From NCBI RefSeq assembly GCF_000346755.1, contig NZ_ANNV01000152.1, forward strand, positions 1-64,000: 64,000 bases of DNA, given 5' to 3'. The DNA is from Pseudomonas sp. CBZ-4. GTDB taxonomy: Bacteria; Pseudomonadota; Gammaproteobacteria; Pseudomonadales; Pseudomonadaceae. A model generated the notes under the pieces. The model saw nothing but the letters and a program-made list of their open reading frames with translations, was not told the DNA's origin and ran no database searches. The position numbers and the translations under genes are program-made. Positions 8,563 through 16,353 of this stretch are shown one piece after another (position 1 is the stretch's first letter; each line of letters begins with the position of its first letter).

Positions 8563-9609
8563 TCACAGCATGAAGGTTGGAATCACCGGGATGAATGACA
8601 GGCGCAAATTCCAGCGCGGGCTGATCTGATCATCGGCGTGGATCACCGAATACTGCACTTCACCGGAGATACGCACCGGCAACTTGCCGAAATTGACGAT
8701 GCGCCCCGCGCCGAGACCAATGGGGAAGTTGACCCGGTTACCGCCGTCGGCTTTCCAGTCCACCGTGATATTGGGCGTCATGCCGACGCGCCATTGGCTG
8801 GGGCCGGGGATGGCGCGCTGGATGAAGTACTGGATATTGGTCAGGCTCACGTCCTTGCGCCGCGAGTCACCGCCGACCGACCACCAGTGCTGCGGGAAGA
8901 ACCCCAGGGTCCAGTCTTCACCCAGGTAAGCGGCAACGAACGCCGGGCCGAGGGCGTACTTGCCCGTGCCGAGCACGTCCTTCTCGGCGGTGGGAAACAT
9001 CGCCGTCGGGCCAACGCCCCAGACCAGCTTGCCGCCGTTGGCAAAGCGGATCGGTTGCTTGGGCGAAAACACGCCCACATAGGCCATGTCGCCGAAACCC
9101 GAGGTGCGGTCGAATGGATCGTTGACCACCGCGGGGAAATCGCGGTCAGTCAGCACGCCATAGGGGCTCATGCCGATCAGGTTGCCCGCCTTGGCATTGA
9201 CCGGTGCGCTGACGTAGCTCAGGGGAATGCGGTTGATCAGGTTCCAGTCCGCGCCGACGGAAATCGGGAAGGTCGGCATGAAGCTGTATTTGCCCAGGTA
9301 GCGCGTGCCGTTGCTGTGGGGACCCTTGAGCGCGCTGTAGTCGAACTGGTTGAACAGCAGCACCAGGTTGCCCACCGGGTTGTCCATCAGCTTGGCGATC
9401 TGTTCGGTGGAAGGGTCGCAACCGGCCTTGACCACTTGCTTGAGGTCGATATCGAAGTCTTGCTGCAGGCGATGGCAGGTTTCGGGGTCGGACCTGCCGG
9501 CGGTGGCGGGTGTACTGCCAAGGTCGGGCAGGTCGGCCGCGGATACACCGCAACTGGCGAGCATGCCGATGAGCAATGGCGAAGCACACAAGCGGGCATG
9601 TGAAATCAT
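8563..9609 (-). CDS. Exported protein, probable outer-membrane transporter-like
   Basis: A 348-aa protein with a signal peptide ending SCGVSA-A and many short amphipathic strands, ending in an aromatic/aliphatic C-terminus (FIPVIPTFML), as expected of an outer-membrane beta-barrel. A motif GVGPTAMFPTA, then LGTGKYALGPA, has a clear counterpart in the 263-aa protein at 11146 (GIGPQLTAPTA, LGTGKWQAG), so the two are distant relatives. It lies 73 bases after the DUF1254 gene on the same strand. The substrate is unknown; automatic pipelines often give such proteins the uninformative names transporter or neuromedin U. Confidence 0.7.
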   Translation of the reverse strand: MISHARLCASPLLIGMLASCGVSAADLPDLGSTPATAGRSDPETCHRLQQDFDIDLKQVVKAGCDPSTEQIAKLMDNPVGNLVLLFNQFDYSALKGPHSNGTRYLGKYSFMPTFPISVGADWNLINRIPLSYVSAPVNAKAGNLIGMSPYGVLTDRDFPAVVNDPFDRTSGFGDMAYVGVFSPKQPIRFANGGKLVWGVGPTAMFPTAEKDVLGTGKYALGPAFVAAYLGEDWTLGFFPQHWWSVGGDSRRKDVSLTNIQYFIQRAIPGPSQWRVGMTPNITVDWKADGGNRVNFPIGLGAGRIVNFGKLPVRISGEVQYSVIHADDQISPRWNLRLSFIPVIPTFML

Positions 9610-9682
9610 GGCGTTACATATCCTTGTAAACGGCCTGAAATCGGGGGTACGCGCCCGGCCTGGTCGGGCCGGGTGCGTGGTG

Positions 9683-11083
9683 TTACTTGAGCGGTGTCAA
9701 CGGCGGCAGCTTCCATTGACCGTTACCCACCTCAGGCTTGGGCAGGTAAATACGCAGCACGGCATAAAACGGGCCCGGCGGGGCCGGCAACCAGTTGCTC
9801 TGTTCGGCTTTCGGCGGCTCGTGGTGTTGCAAGGCCAGGGTCAGGCCGCCATCGGCGTCCAGCTTGAGGTCGGGCAGCATCCGCGAATTGATCAGGTAGC
9901 GTTTCTTGTGGTTGGGCACCAGCAGCTTGGTCTTGGCGTCGTACATCGTCAGCGACCAGAACGCTTCGGCGGGCGGCAGTTGGTCCTTGGCGAAGTGCAC
10001 GGTGTAGCTGTGGCGCGCGCCGTTGGCCGGCTTGCCTTCGCTGTCGACGAAGTAGCTCAGGTAGATCGCTTCGTCGGTGGAATTGCCAAAAATCCCCAGG
10101 TCGGCGCCGGCGTAGCGGTACAGGTAGTTGTTTTTCAGGCGGTCACGGCTGCCGAACAGGTCGCCGCTGCTCACCTGATGGGTGTCGATCTTGTCTTTCT
10201 TGAACGCGGCAAATTCGGCGCGACCATCGGCGATACCGTCTTCCAGGGCCTTGCGTTGGTCAGCCGTCAACTGCTGGGTCTTGAACGGCGCGCCGGGGGC
10301 GATGCCGATCTTGGCAAAACGCGCCAGCAGGTCTTTTTCGCTGTCCTGGGGCTGGGCAAAGGCGAGCATGAAGTTCAGGTAGCGAAACAGCTGCGGGCCT
10401 TCGGTCATGGTGGCCGTGGGCTTGGGCCACTCGATCTTCGGCACGGCGGCCGGCGCCGGTTGCTTCACGTAGCTGCTCAGGGGCTGCACCTTGTAGCCGG
10501 CCTGGATCTGCTTGACCTTGACCAGGTCTTTTTCATCGAACAGCTGGGTGCGATAGAGGGCGTAGGCGATGTTGCTTTCGCTGTACACCACGCGGTCGAT
10601 GTCGACCGGCTGCTGGCCTTTCCAGTCCGGGCCGGCAACCATGTAGTGGCCGCCGTTGTTGCCGGTGCTGCGGGTGCCCAGGTAGGCGAAGTTCTGCGTG
10701 TACAGGTCGATCAACTGCACCGAGTAGTAACGGTTGTCGTCGATTTTCGGCAGGGTCAGCACCTGGGGTTCGCGGCGCAGGTCCATCCACACGAACGAGT
10801 AGGGCGTGTCCGAGTTCGGCGAGACGAACGCGGTGTCCTTGGGGGTGAACACCTGGGCGGTGTTGCCAATCCGGTTGAACGGTGCCTTGAAGTTGGCGCC
10901 GCCTTTGTCCACGGCCTGGGTGTACAGGGTCTTGTACATCGCCACCACCGGGTAGCCGTACAGGTAGGCTTCCTTGGCAATCGCCCGCGCCTCGGCCGGG
11001 GAGGCGGTGAAGTCGGCCAGGGCGCCGGTGCTCATGAGTATCGAGAGGCTCGCCAACAGCAGGCGCGTCGGTTTTCCAATCAT
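9683..11083 (-). CDS. DUF1254/DUF1214-domain exported protein
   Basis: A 466-aa protein with a signal peptide (ends GALA-D). An N-terminal DUF1254 domain follows (AYLYGYPVVAMYKTLY, then FVSPNSDTPYSFVWMDL), and a C-terminal DUF1214 domain (WSLTMYDAKTKLLVPN, then NWLPAPPGPFYAVLRIYLP). The family is widespread in proteobacteria but has no established biochemical role. AAGGA lies upstream of ATG 11083. It sits between two exported barrel-like proteins on the same strand, suggesting a periplasmic factor working with them. Confidence 0.88.
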   Translation of the reverse strand: MIGKPTRLLLASLSILMSTGALADFTASPAEARAIAKEAYLYGYPVVAMYKTLYTQAVDKGGANFKAPFNRIGNTAQVFTPKDTAFVSPNSDTPYSFVWMDLRREPQVLTLPKIDDNRYYSVQLIDLYTQNFAYLGTRSTGNNGGHYMVAGPDWKGQQPVDIDRVVYSESNIAYALYRTQLFDEKDLVKVKQIQAGYKVQPLSSYVKQPAPAAVPKIEWPKPTATMTEGPQLFRYLNFMLAFAQPQDSEKDLLARFAKIGIAPGAPFKTQQLTADQRKALEDGIADGRAEFAAFKKDKIDTHQVSSGDLFGSRDRLKNNYLYRYAGADLGIFGNSTDEAIYLSYFVDSEGKPANGARHSYTVHFAKDQLPPAEAFWSLTMYDAKTKLLVPNHKKRYLINSRMLPDLKLDADGGLTLALQHHEPPKAEQSNWLPAPPGPFYAVLRIYLPKPEVGNGQWKLPPLTPLK

Positions 11084-11145
11084 GTTGTTGCGTCCTTCCA
11101 GAGATCTTTTTAAGGGCGTGGGATGAAGGCGCCGAGTTAACCGGT

Positions 11146-11937
11146 TTATTTGCCGAACGTCACGTTAATCCCTGCGAACAACGTGAACTGCGGCAAGCCA
11201 TCGCCTTTGCGGGCCACCGTCCATTGCGGCTCGACGTAGGCGTTGACGATGTTGCTCCCGGCTTTCCAGGCTTTGCCCGCCCCCAAGCCAATCGGGATGT
11301 AGTGGCTGTCGTTCTTCAAATCGAAGGTCCAGGTGCCGGTGGAGCGCAGGTACCAGCCCTTGGGCAGGTTATGAATGATAAACGGCTGGAAAGTTGCACT
11401 CTCGACATGGGCGCGGTCGCGATCCCCGGCAAAGGAGCTTTGGTACTGCACCAGCGCGCCCAGCAGGCCGCGCGGCGAGGCGTCGATGGCGATGGCGGCC
11501 AGGCCGGCCTGCCATTTGCCGGTGCCCAGTTCATCATGCTCGGCGGTGGGCGCGGTGAGTTGCGGGCCGATGCCCAGTTGCACGCCTTCGGTCTTGAGCA
11601 AAAAGATGTCGAACAGGTTCAGGTCGCCGATGCCGGTGCTGTAGCCGCTGTGGGGATCGGTGCGGGTGCTGAGGGGCAGGGTGGCGCGGAGCAACTGCGG
11701 TACGCCGATGAAATCCGAAGGGGCGATGGGCAGGGTCCCACGCAGCAACAGGTCATTGGTGTGGGCGTTGCTGTCGTACAAACGGGGGGTGTAGTAGTCC
11801 TGCAGGTTGGCGCCCGGCGCGAGGTTGAGCGGGTTGTTGCTCTTGTTGGCGGTCTCGGCATTGTCGGCCCGGGCAGAAAACCCGGGCAATACCAATGCCG
11901 CCAGCAACACTGCCAGTGCAGACGATGACCTGAACAT
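11146..11937 (-). CDS. Exported barrel-like protein, relative of the 8563-9609 protein
   Basis: A 263-aa protein with a signal peptide (cleavage near SARA-D). A short N-terminal linker contains NNPLNLAPGANLQDYYTPRL, followed by beta-rich sequence ending in LFAGINVTFGK, a plausible outer-membrane barrel end. It shares the GxGP...PTA and LGTGKW motifs with the 348-aa neighbour. GGGGA lies upstream of ATG 11937. It is first of the three genes 11146-11937, 9683-11083 and 8563-9609. Function unknown; outer-membrane location is inferred. Confidence 0.68.
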   Translation of the reverse strand: MFRSSSALAVLLAALVLPGFSARADNAETANKSNNPLNLAPGANLQDYYTPRLYDSNAHTNDLLLRGTLPIAPSDFIGVPQLLRATLPLSTRTDPHSGYSTGIGDLNLFDIFLLKTEGVQLGIGPQLTAPTAEHDELGTGKWQAGLAAIAIDASPRGLLGALVQYQSSFAGDRDRAHVESATFQPFIIHNLPKGWYLRSTGTWTFDLKNDSHYIPIGLGAGKAWKAGSNIVNAYVEPQWTVARKGDGLPQFTLFAGINVTFGK

Positions 11938-12107
11938 GCGAGTTCCCCAATTCCCTGGAAACGGGCCCGAACGTGCAGGAATCGATGCGGTCGGGCGGCC
12001 CTGTTCACTAAGTCGTGTAGGGCATGTCGTTTGAAGCTAGCAGTTAAATCCAGACACGCTAGCTATCCGAACGAATTAGTTGCTTGGTGTGGGGGATATC
12101 ACGGTTT

Positions 12108-12467
12108 TCAGGCGGGCAGCATCGATTTGACTTTGTCGCGCAGTTGGTCGATGGAAAACGGCTTGCCAATCACCTGCATGCCCGCTGGCACGTCGATGTT
12201 TTCCGCGTAGCCGCTGGCAAACAGGATAGGCAGTGCCGGGCGCAGCCCGCGTACGCGAGTAGCCAGTTGCTTGCCGTCCATGTCCGGCAGGCCGACGTCG
12301 GTCATCATCAAGTCGATCACCTGGTCAAGGTCGTTGACCACCGCCAAGGCTTCTTCGGCATCTGCTGCTTCAAGCACACTGAACGCCAGTTCTTCGAGTA
12401 CATCGACGATCAGCATGCGCACGATGGCGTCGTCTTCGACTACTAGGATGATGGAGGCGCCGGGCAT
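12108..12467 (-). CDS. Single-domain response regulator (CheY-like receiver)
   Basis: A 119-aa stand-alone receiver with acidic pocket VVEDD, phosphoacceptor Asp57 in MMTDVGLPDMDG and the conserved Lys in IGKPF. There is no output domain, so it must act through protein contact or as a phosphorelay intermediate. Sequence around VGLPDMDGKQLA resembles the receiver at the C-terminus of the hybrid kinase at 27199-28881, suggesting related receivers. It lies downstream of the giant protease-tailed gene on the same strand, separated by an 11-bp inverted repeat. Confidence 0.9.
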   Translation of the reverse strand: MPGASIILVVEDDAIVRMLIVDVLEELAFSVLEAADAEEALAVVNDLDQVIDLMMTDVGLPDMDGKQLATRVRGLRPALPILFASGYAENIDVPAGMQVIGKPFSIDQLRDKVKSMLPA

Positions 12468-12538
12468 AGTGAGAATTCCTGAAAAATGAAGGTGCTGGTC
12501 TAGGGGTTTGGAGCGGCAACTCTGTAAGGAGTGGTGAG

Positions 12539-12572
12539 AATGCCAGCAAGTTCCGAAACGATTGCTGGCATT
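12539..12572. terminator. Perfect 11-bp inverted repeat between giant gene 1 and the receiver gene
   Basis: AATGCCAGCAA at 12539-12549 pairs exactly with TTGCTGGCATT at 12562-12572 around a 12-base loop. It lies 63 bases after the stop of the giant gene on the minus strand. There is no T-run after the stem, so it may be a terminator, a transcript-stabilising hairpin or a protein site. Confidence 0.5.
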
Positions 12573-12635
12573 GTGACTGTAACGCTAGGGATTGTCCTGA
12601 TTCTTCCCGGTTTACAACCCTACCTTCCTGCGTAG

Positions 12636-15600
12636 TTACAACTCGATATCTGAAAGATCCGCCACGGCGTTGGCGTCGATACCTGGGCGGTTCACATCCG
12701 CGGGATCAAACAGGCTTACGCTGTATTGCCGCCCCGCGCCAGGCGACCGGAGGGTGTTGTTGGTTGCGGCGAGCTTGCCGCTGTTGAGGAGTTTTTCCAT
12801 CCCTTCTTGCATCGCCAGCGAGTTGTTGAATTTGACCAGTCCTGCGTTGGGGTCATAGAAAAACCATTCCTTCTTGCCGCTTTCCACTCTTACCCCCGCC
12901 AGCATGGCGTGGTCGTGAGTGCCGATTCTCACGGTGGTGGAAGTCTGGAACCTGGCCAGTTTCGAAATGATCTCCTGATAGCCGACCGTGCGGGGTTGCA
13001 CTCCGTAGTGGAACATTGCCGGGTTTTGCACCTTGGCTTGAAGGTTGCGCAGGTCACTGATGAATTTGTCTGCGCCAGGGGTTTTCGGCACATCCGCGAC
13101 CTTGAGCATATTCTTTATGAACTGATCTTCTTTGCCGGCATGGATAGCCAGCGCCATGGCATATGACATGCCGGCGCACTCACCTATCGAGGGCAGGTCA
13201 ACCTTGGCGTTGTAGTGTATTTGCGACATGGGCGTGATGTTCACCCCCGGTCCCGCCACGTCCTGGGTGAGCAGTGCCGAGACGTATTGGGCGTCTTCGA
13301 TGTAGGCGTTCTTGAGTTCCCTGGCCAGAATGCCCATCTCTTCCGGGCGTCGATTATCCGCGACTGCCAGCGCCCTCAGTTGTTTGCTGCCCATACCCGG
13401 GCGGTAGCCTGGCAAAGACCCCAGTTGCCCATTCAAGTACCCGCTGTTGAAGGCCGAGCGGTTCGCCCCGGTGCGGGCCTGCGTAAGGTTGTTGAAGAGT
13501 TTCACACTCTCAAGTTCCGCCGAACCGGCGAGCAGGTTCTGAATCTGCGGCGCCCCCCTGGGCGAAAAGTCGGCGATGGGCGCGCCATAGGGTTTGTTCA
13601 GCACGTGGTCGTATTTGAACCATTGGTCGTTGCGCAGCACCGCAAGCCCCTGCGCCTCCACGTCGGCGACTTTGTAGGTCCCGATCAGCGTGGGCCCATG
13701 CTCCTTGCTGATGGCTTTCAGCAGGTCATAGCTGCCCGTCGCACCGCGCATCGTGTTGACATACTCGACACCCTTTGACGCCAGAAACGTTAAACCCTTG
13801 GCCGCGAACCGGGACCCACCCACCAGCACATCGCCCACACCGCCTAGCGGGTTGAGTGCGCTGACCGTGGCCGAACCGATGACTTTGGCGGCCTGTAGCG
13901 CCTTGTTCGCCGTAGACAGCCCGCTACCCGCAATCTTGAGCACCTTGCCGGCGGCGCCCGCGCCAGCCGTCAGGAAACCGAAGACGTCGATCGCCAGATC
14001 CAGTGCGCCCGCGGCGTAGTTTCCCTTTTGGAAGTTGACGATCGCCGATCGAAAAGGCACCAGGTTCAGCGCAAACTCGGTGATCGCCTCGACCTTTTTC
14101 TCATGCTTATCCAGCGTCGTGAGACCGCGCGCCTGTGCCTTGATGGCGGGGTTGTCCAATTCCAGATGCTTGACGAAAGCGTCAGCCAGCGCTTGCGTGC
14201 GGGTGGACGAAAAGCTGTCCGGCGGCGTCGGGCTCGACGACGGGTTCGCCTGGCGCAGTGATTCGCTGCCAGCGGGGTTGAACGCTTTAGTCACCGTCAC
14301 ATCATGGGCGACCTTGGTTTTTTTCTCGCCAACACTCCACGCGTGAGTCTGTTTGATACGGCCCCGGTTGAAGTCGATTTCGTAAGCGCGGGTCGCGCCG
14401 TTGTGTACGGCTTTGATCAGCAGCTTTTCGTTCTTGGGGTGGTCCTGCCTTTTGGAGACACCGGTACCTTCGGTATAGGAGGACGACTGGAACAGCTGCA
14501 ATTTGCCCTGCTCCAGGTGTTGCCGGTCCTCCACGGGCAATTGAGCGACCAGCTGTTTGATGTAGGTGGCGATTGCCGACTTTTTCTCAGCGAGCGCCTG
14601 GTCGAATTGACGATTGAAGGGGGCGACGACGTCAAATGTCCGATTGGCATTCAGGGCGTCGATCGGAATACGGCTATCCGTGGAAAAATACTCCACGTCC
14701 GGGTCCGCCAGTTCCATCATCGCCACATCCAGCATCGAGTGGGGGTTGGAGGCGTCGGAGTTGTAGCCCTTGCCGTCGTCCAGCCCGCGCACTCTGCGCT
14801 TTATATCAATCAGCTTTTCTTCGAACAGTGAGCCCAAGTCGCCGAAGCGCTCTTTGAGCTTGGCCAGTGCCAGCGCTTTCCGTGACGGTAGCTCGCTGTC
14901 CAACGCCGCGGACGCAACCTCCATTTGCTGTTTGCGTGTATTGAATTGTTGGGTCAGGGCGCTCAGTTCATTGGCGGTGTAGTGGTGGTCGCCTTTCCTG
15001 TCCAGCACGCCATTGGCCACCCCCCAGTCCACCAACGCTTCCAGCTGCGCCCGCTGGGTGATCGCAGGATCAGCGACCCCGGCCGATCGGGCGGCCAGCA
15101 TGACTTGGGTATAGGTCATGTTGGCAACTCTTCCCGGGGTCTGGGCTTCGATGGTTGCCGCCGCAATGGCCAGATTGACCCAGGCCAGGCTGCCATAGGT
15201 CACTTTCTGGGGGATGTTTTTGACCAGGAACGCCGGTGCACGGCTGGCCAGCAACAGCTTGACCGCCGCTTGCGCCATCTGCGGGCTGGTTTTGCCCTGG
15301 CTGACCAGATGCTCACCGAGTTGCCACATCAGGGTGGTCGGTGGCCTGCCGATCAATGCATGGCCAGCCAGGTCAAAACCGGCGACCTTGTTGCGGTCGG
15401 GGCTGGTCATGGATTCAGGGTCGAGCTGCAGGTTGATCGCCGCGAGCAAGTAGTCAGTTTGACTGCTTGCGTTGCCGATGCCCCGCATGTGCGCCTGCAG
15501 GTGTTTCCCGATCACCTGCGCTTGCGGGCTATCCAGCAGCGCATCGAGCAGCTTGGCAGGGTCGCCTGAGGTTTCGGCGGAGCGTGGCAACAGGGCATGC

Positions 15601-16127
15601 AGACGCTCGAGGAGGCCCTTGCCAACCCCGGTGCGCGCCTCGTTCTGGATAAACCCGTGCAACCGCCGCTGTTCCTCCGTGCTCAAGGGCACAGGCCAAG
15701 ACAACGCGCCCCCCAGGTTGCCGAGCGGATGCTCCTGTGCGCGGTTTTCCAGCGCGCTGGCAAGCCCGGACAGCATAAGGTGGCTGGTGGGCAGCGGCAG
15801 TCCGAGGCTTCGAATAAAGCTGGCCAGGTCAACCTGGGTACCGGCCACATGGGGGGAGGACGAATCAGCGTGCAGCACCATGTGCGTTTTCGTCAGCGCG
15901 GTCACAACCGCCTCGGAGGTGGCGCTTTCGCCCAGTCTGGCGGTGATTTCAGCCAGCTTGAGGCCCAGGACGTGCAGGTTTTCCTTGTCCGCCAATGCGG
16001 TCTTCAGGGGGGAGCCTTGGGCATGACTGCCGGTGTCGTCGTCAGCGGATCGGGTTTGTCGGTTTGCTACCGGAATCGGCGCAGGAAAGGCGGTAGGCGT
16101 TGGCGTTTGTGCAATAGGATTAAGCAT
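12636..16127 (-). CDS. Giant toxin-like protein 1 with YopT/C58-like cysteine protease C-terminus
   Basis: A 1163-aa protein of unknown biological role, paralogous to the 1348-aa protein at 23116. Shared blocks include GALSWPVPLSTEE, VAGFDLAGH with the following 90 residues, and FNSGYLNGQ...LPGYRPGM. The middle (about 686-780) is a hydrophobic, Ala/Gly-rich region able to contact membranes. The C-terminal domain carries a C58-type catalytic set: Cys984 in GECAGMS, His1073 in THDHAMLAG and Asp1092 in FFYDPNAG. YopT and AvrPphB use the same C/H/D triad. No signal peptide is seen. The start is ATG 16127 (AAAGGTA upstream); the longer reading to 16766 overlaps the divergent kinase. Effector or toxin activity is inferred, not shown. 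Confidence 0.82.
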   Translation of the reverse strand: MLNPIAQTPTPTAFPAPIPVANRQTRSADDDTGSHAQGSPLKTALADKENLHVLGLKLAEITARLGESATSEAVVTALTKTHMVLHADSSSPHVAGTQVDLASFIRSLGLPLPTSHLMLSGLASALENRAQEHPLGNLGGALSWPVPLSTEEQRRLHGFIQNEARTGVGKGLLERLHALLPRSAETSGDPAKLLDALLDSPQAQVIGKHLQAHMRGIGNASSQTDYLLAAINLQLDPESMTSPDRNKVAGFDLAGHALIGRPPTTLMWQLGEHLVSQGKTSPQMAQAAVKLLLASRAPAFLVKNIPQKVTYGSLAWVNLAIAAATIEAQTPGRVANMTYTQVMLAARSAGVADPAITQRAQLEALVDWGVANGVLDRKGDHHYTANELSALTQQFNTRKQQMEVASAALDSELPSRKALALAKLKERFGDLGSLFEEKLIDIKRRVRGLDDGKGYNSDASNPHSMLDVAMMELADPDVEYFSTDSRIPIDALNANRTFDVVAPFNRQFDQALAEKKSAIATYIKQLVAQLPVEDRQHLEQGKLQLFQSSSYTEGTGVSKRQDHPKNEKLLIKAVHNGATRAYEIDFNRGRIKQTHAWSVGEKKTKVAHDVTVTKAFNPAGSESLRQANPSSSPTPPDSFSSTRTQALADAFVKHLELDNPAIKAQARGLTTLDKHEKKVEAITEFALNLVPFRSAIVNFQKGNYAAGALDLAIDVFGFLTAGAGAAGKVLKIAGSGLSTANKALQAAKVIGSATVSALNPLGGVGDVLVGGSRFAAKGLTFLASKGVEYVNTMRGATGSYDLLKAISKEHGPTLIGTYKVADVEAQGLAVLRNDQWFKYDHVLNKPYGAPIADFSPRGAPQIQNLLAGSAELESVKLFNNLTQARTGANRSAFNSGYLNGQLGSLPGYRPGMGSKQLRALAVADNRRPEEMGILARELKNAYIEDAQYVSALLTQDVAGPGVNITPMSQIHYNAKVDLPSIGECAGMSYAMALAIHAGKEDQFIKNMLKVADVPKTPGADKFISDLRNLQAKVQNPAMFHYGVQPRTVGYQEIISKLARFQTSTTVRIGTHDHAMLAGVRVESGKKEWFFYDPNAGLVKFNNSLAMQEGMEKLLNSGKLAATNNTLRSPGAGRQYSVSLFDPADVNRPGIDANAVADLSDIEL

Positions 16128-16166
16128 GAGCGGGTACCTTTTTTTATAGGACGATTGCGTCTTCTT

Positions 16167-16201
16167 AAAAGGAGGTTCCCTGTTCCCCAGACGCTCCTTT
16201 T
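16167..16201 (-). promoter_or_regulatory. Inverted repeat with GGA motifs in the leader of giant gene 1
   Basis: AAAAGGAG at 16167-16174 pairs with CTCCTTTT at 16194-16201 around a 19-base loop, about 40 bases upstream of ATG 16127. Read on the minus strand, the element carries GGA at the stem and GGGGAAC and AGGGAAC in the loop. Such GGA clusters are typical of RsmA/CsrA targets. A regulatory role is only a hypothesis. Confidence 0.35.
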
Positions 16202-16353
16202 GGGTAGCGCGCCAGGGCGCCCGCGTTCCGGCTGGGGTGTCGGCACTGTGTAAGGAAGAAAAACAATTGCAGCAAATATCCGCTGCAAACGTAGTCTGTG
16301 GGCGATCTTTGCGGCAAACTCCCGGTTTTTCCGCACCTGGCCAAGGCATGCCC

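Noticed and set aside
9350..11113. A 587-codon plus-strand open frame over the DUF1254 gene
   Set aside because: It overlaps two genes with signal peptides and known domains, and has no ribosome site or family features.
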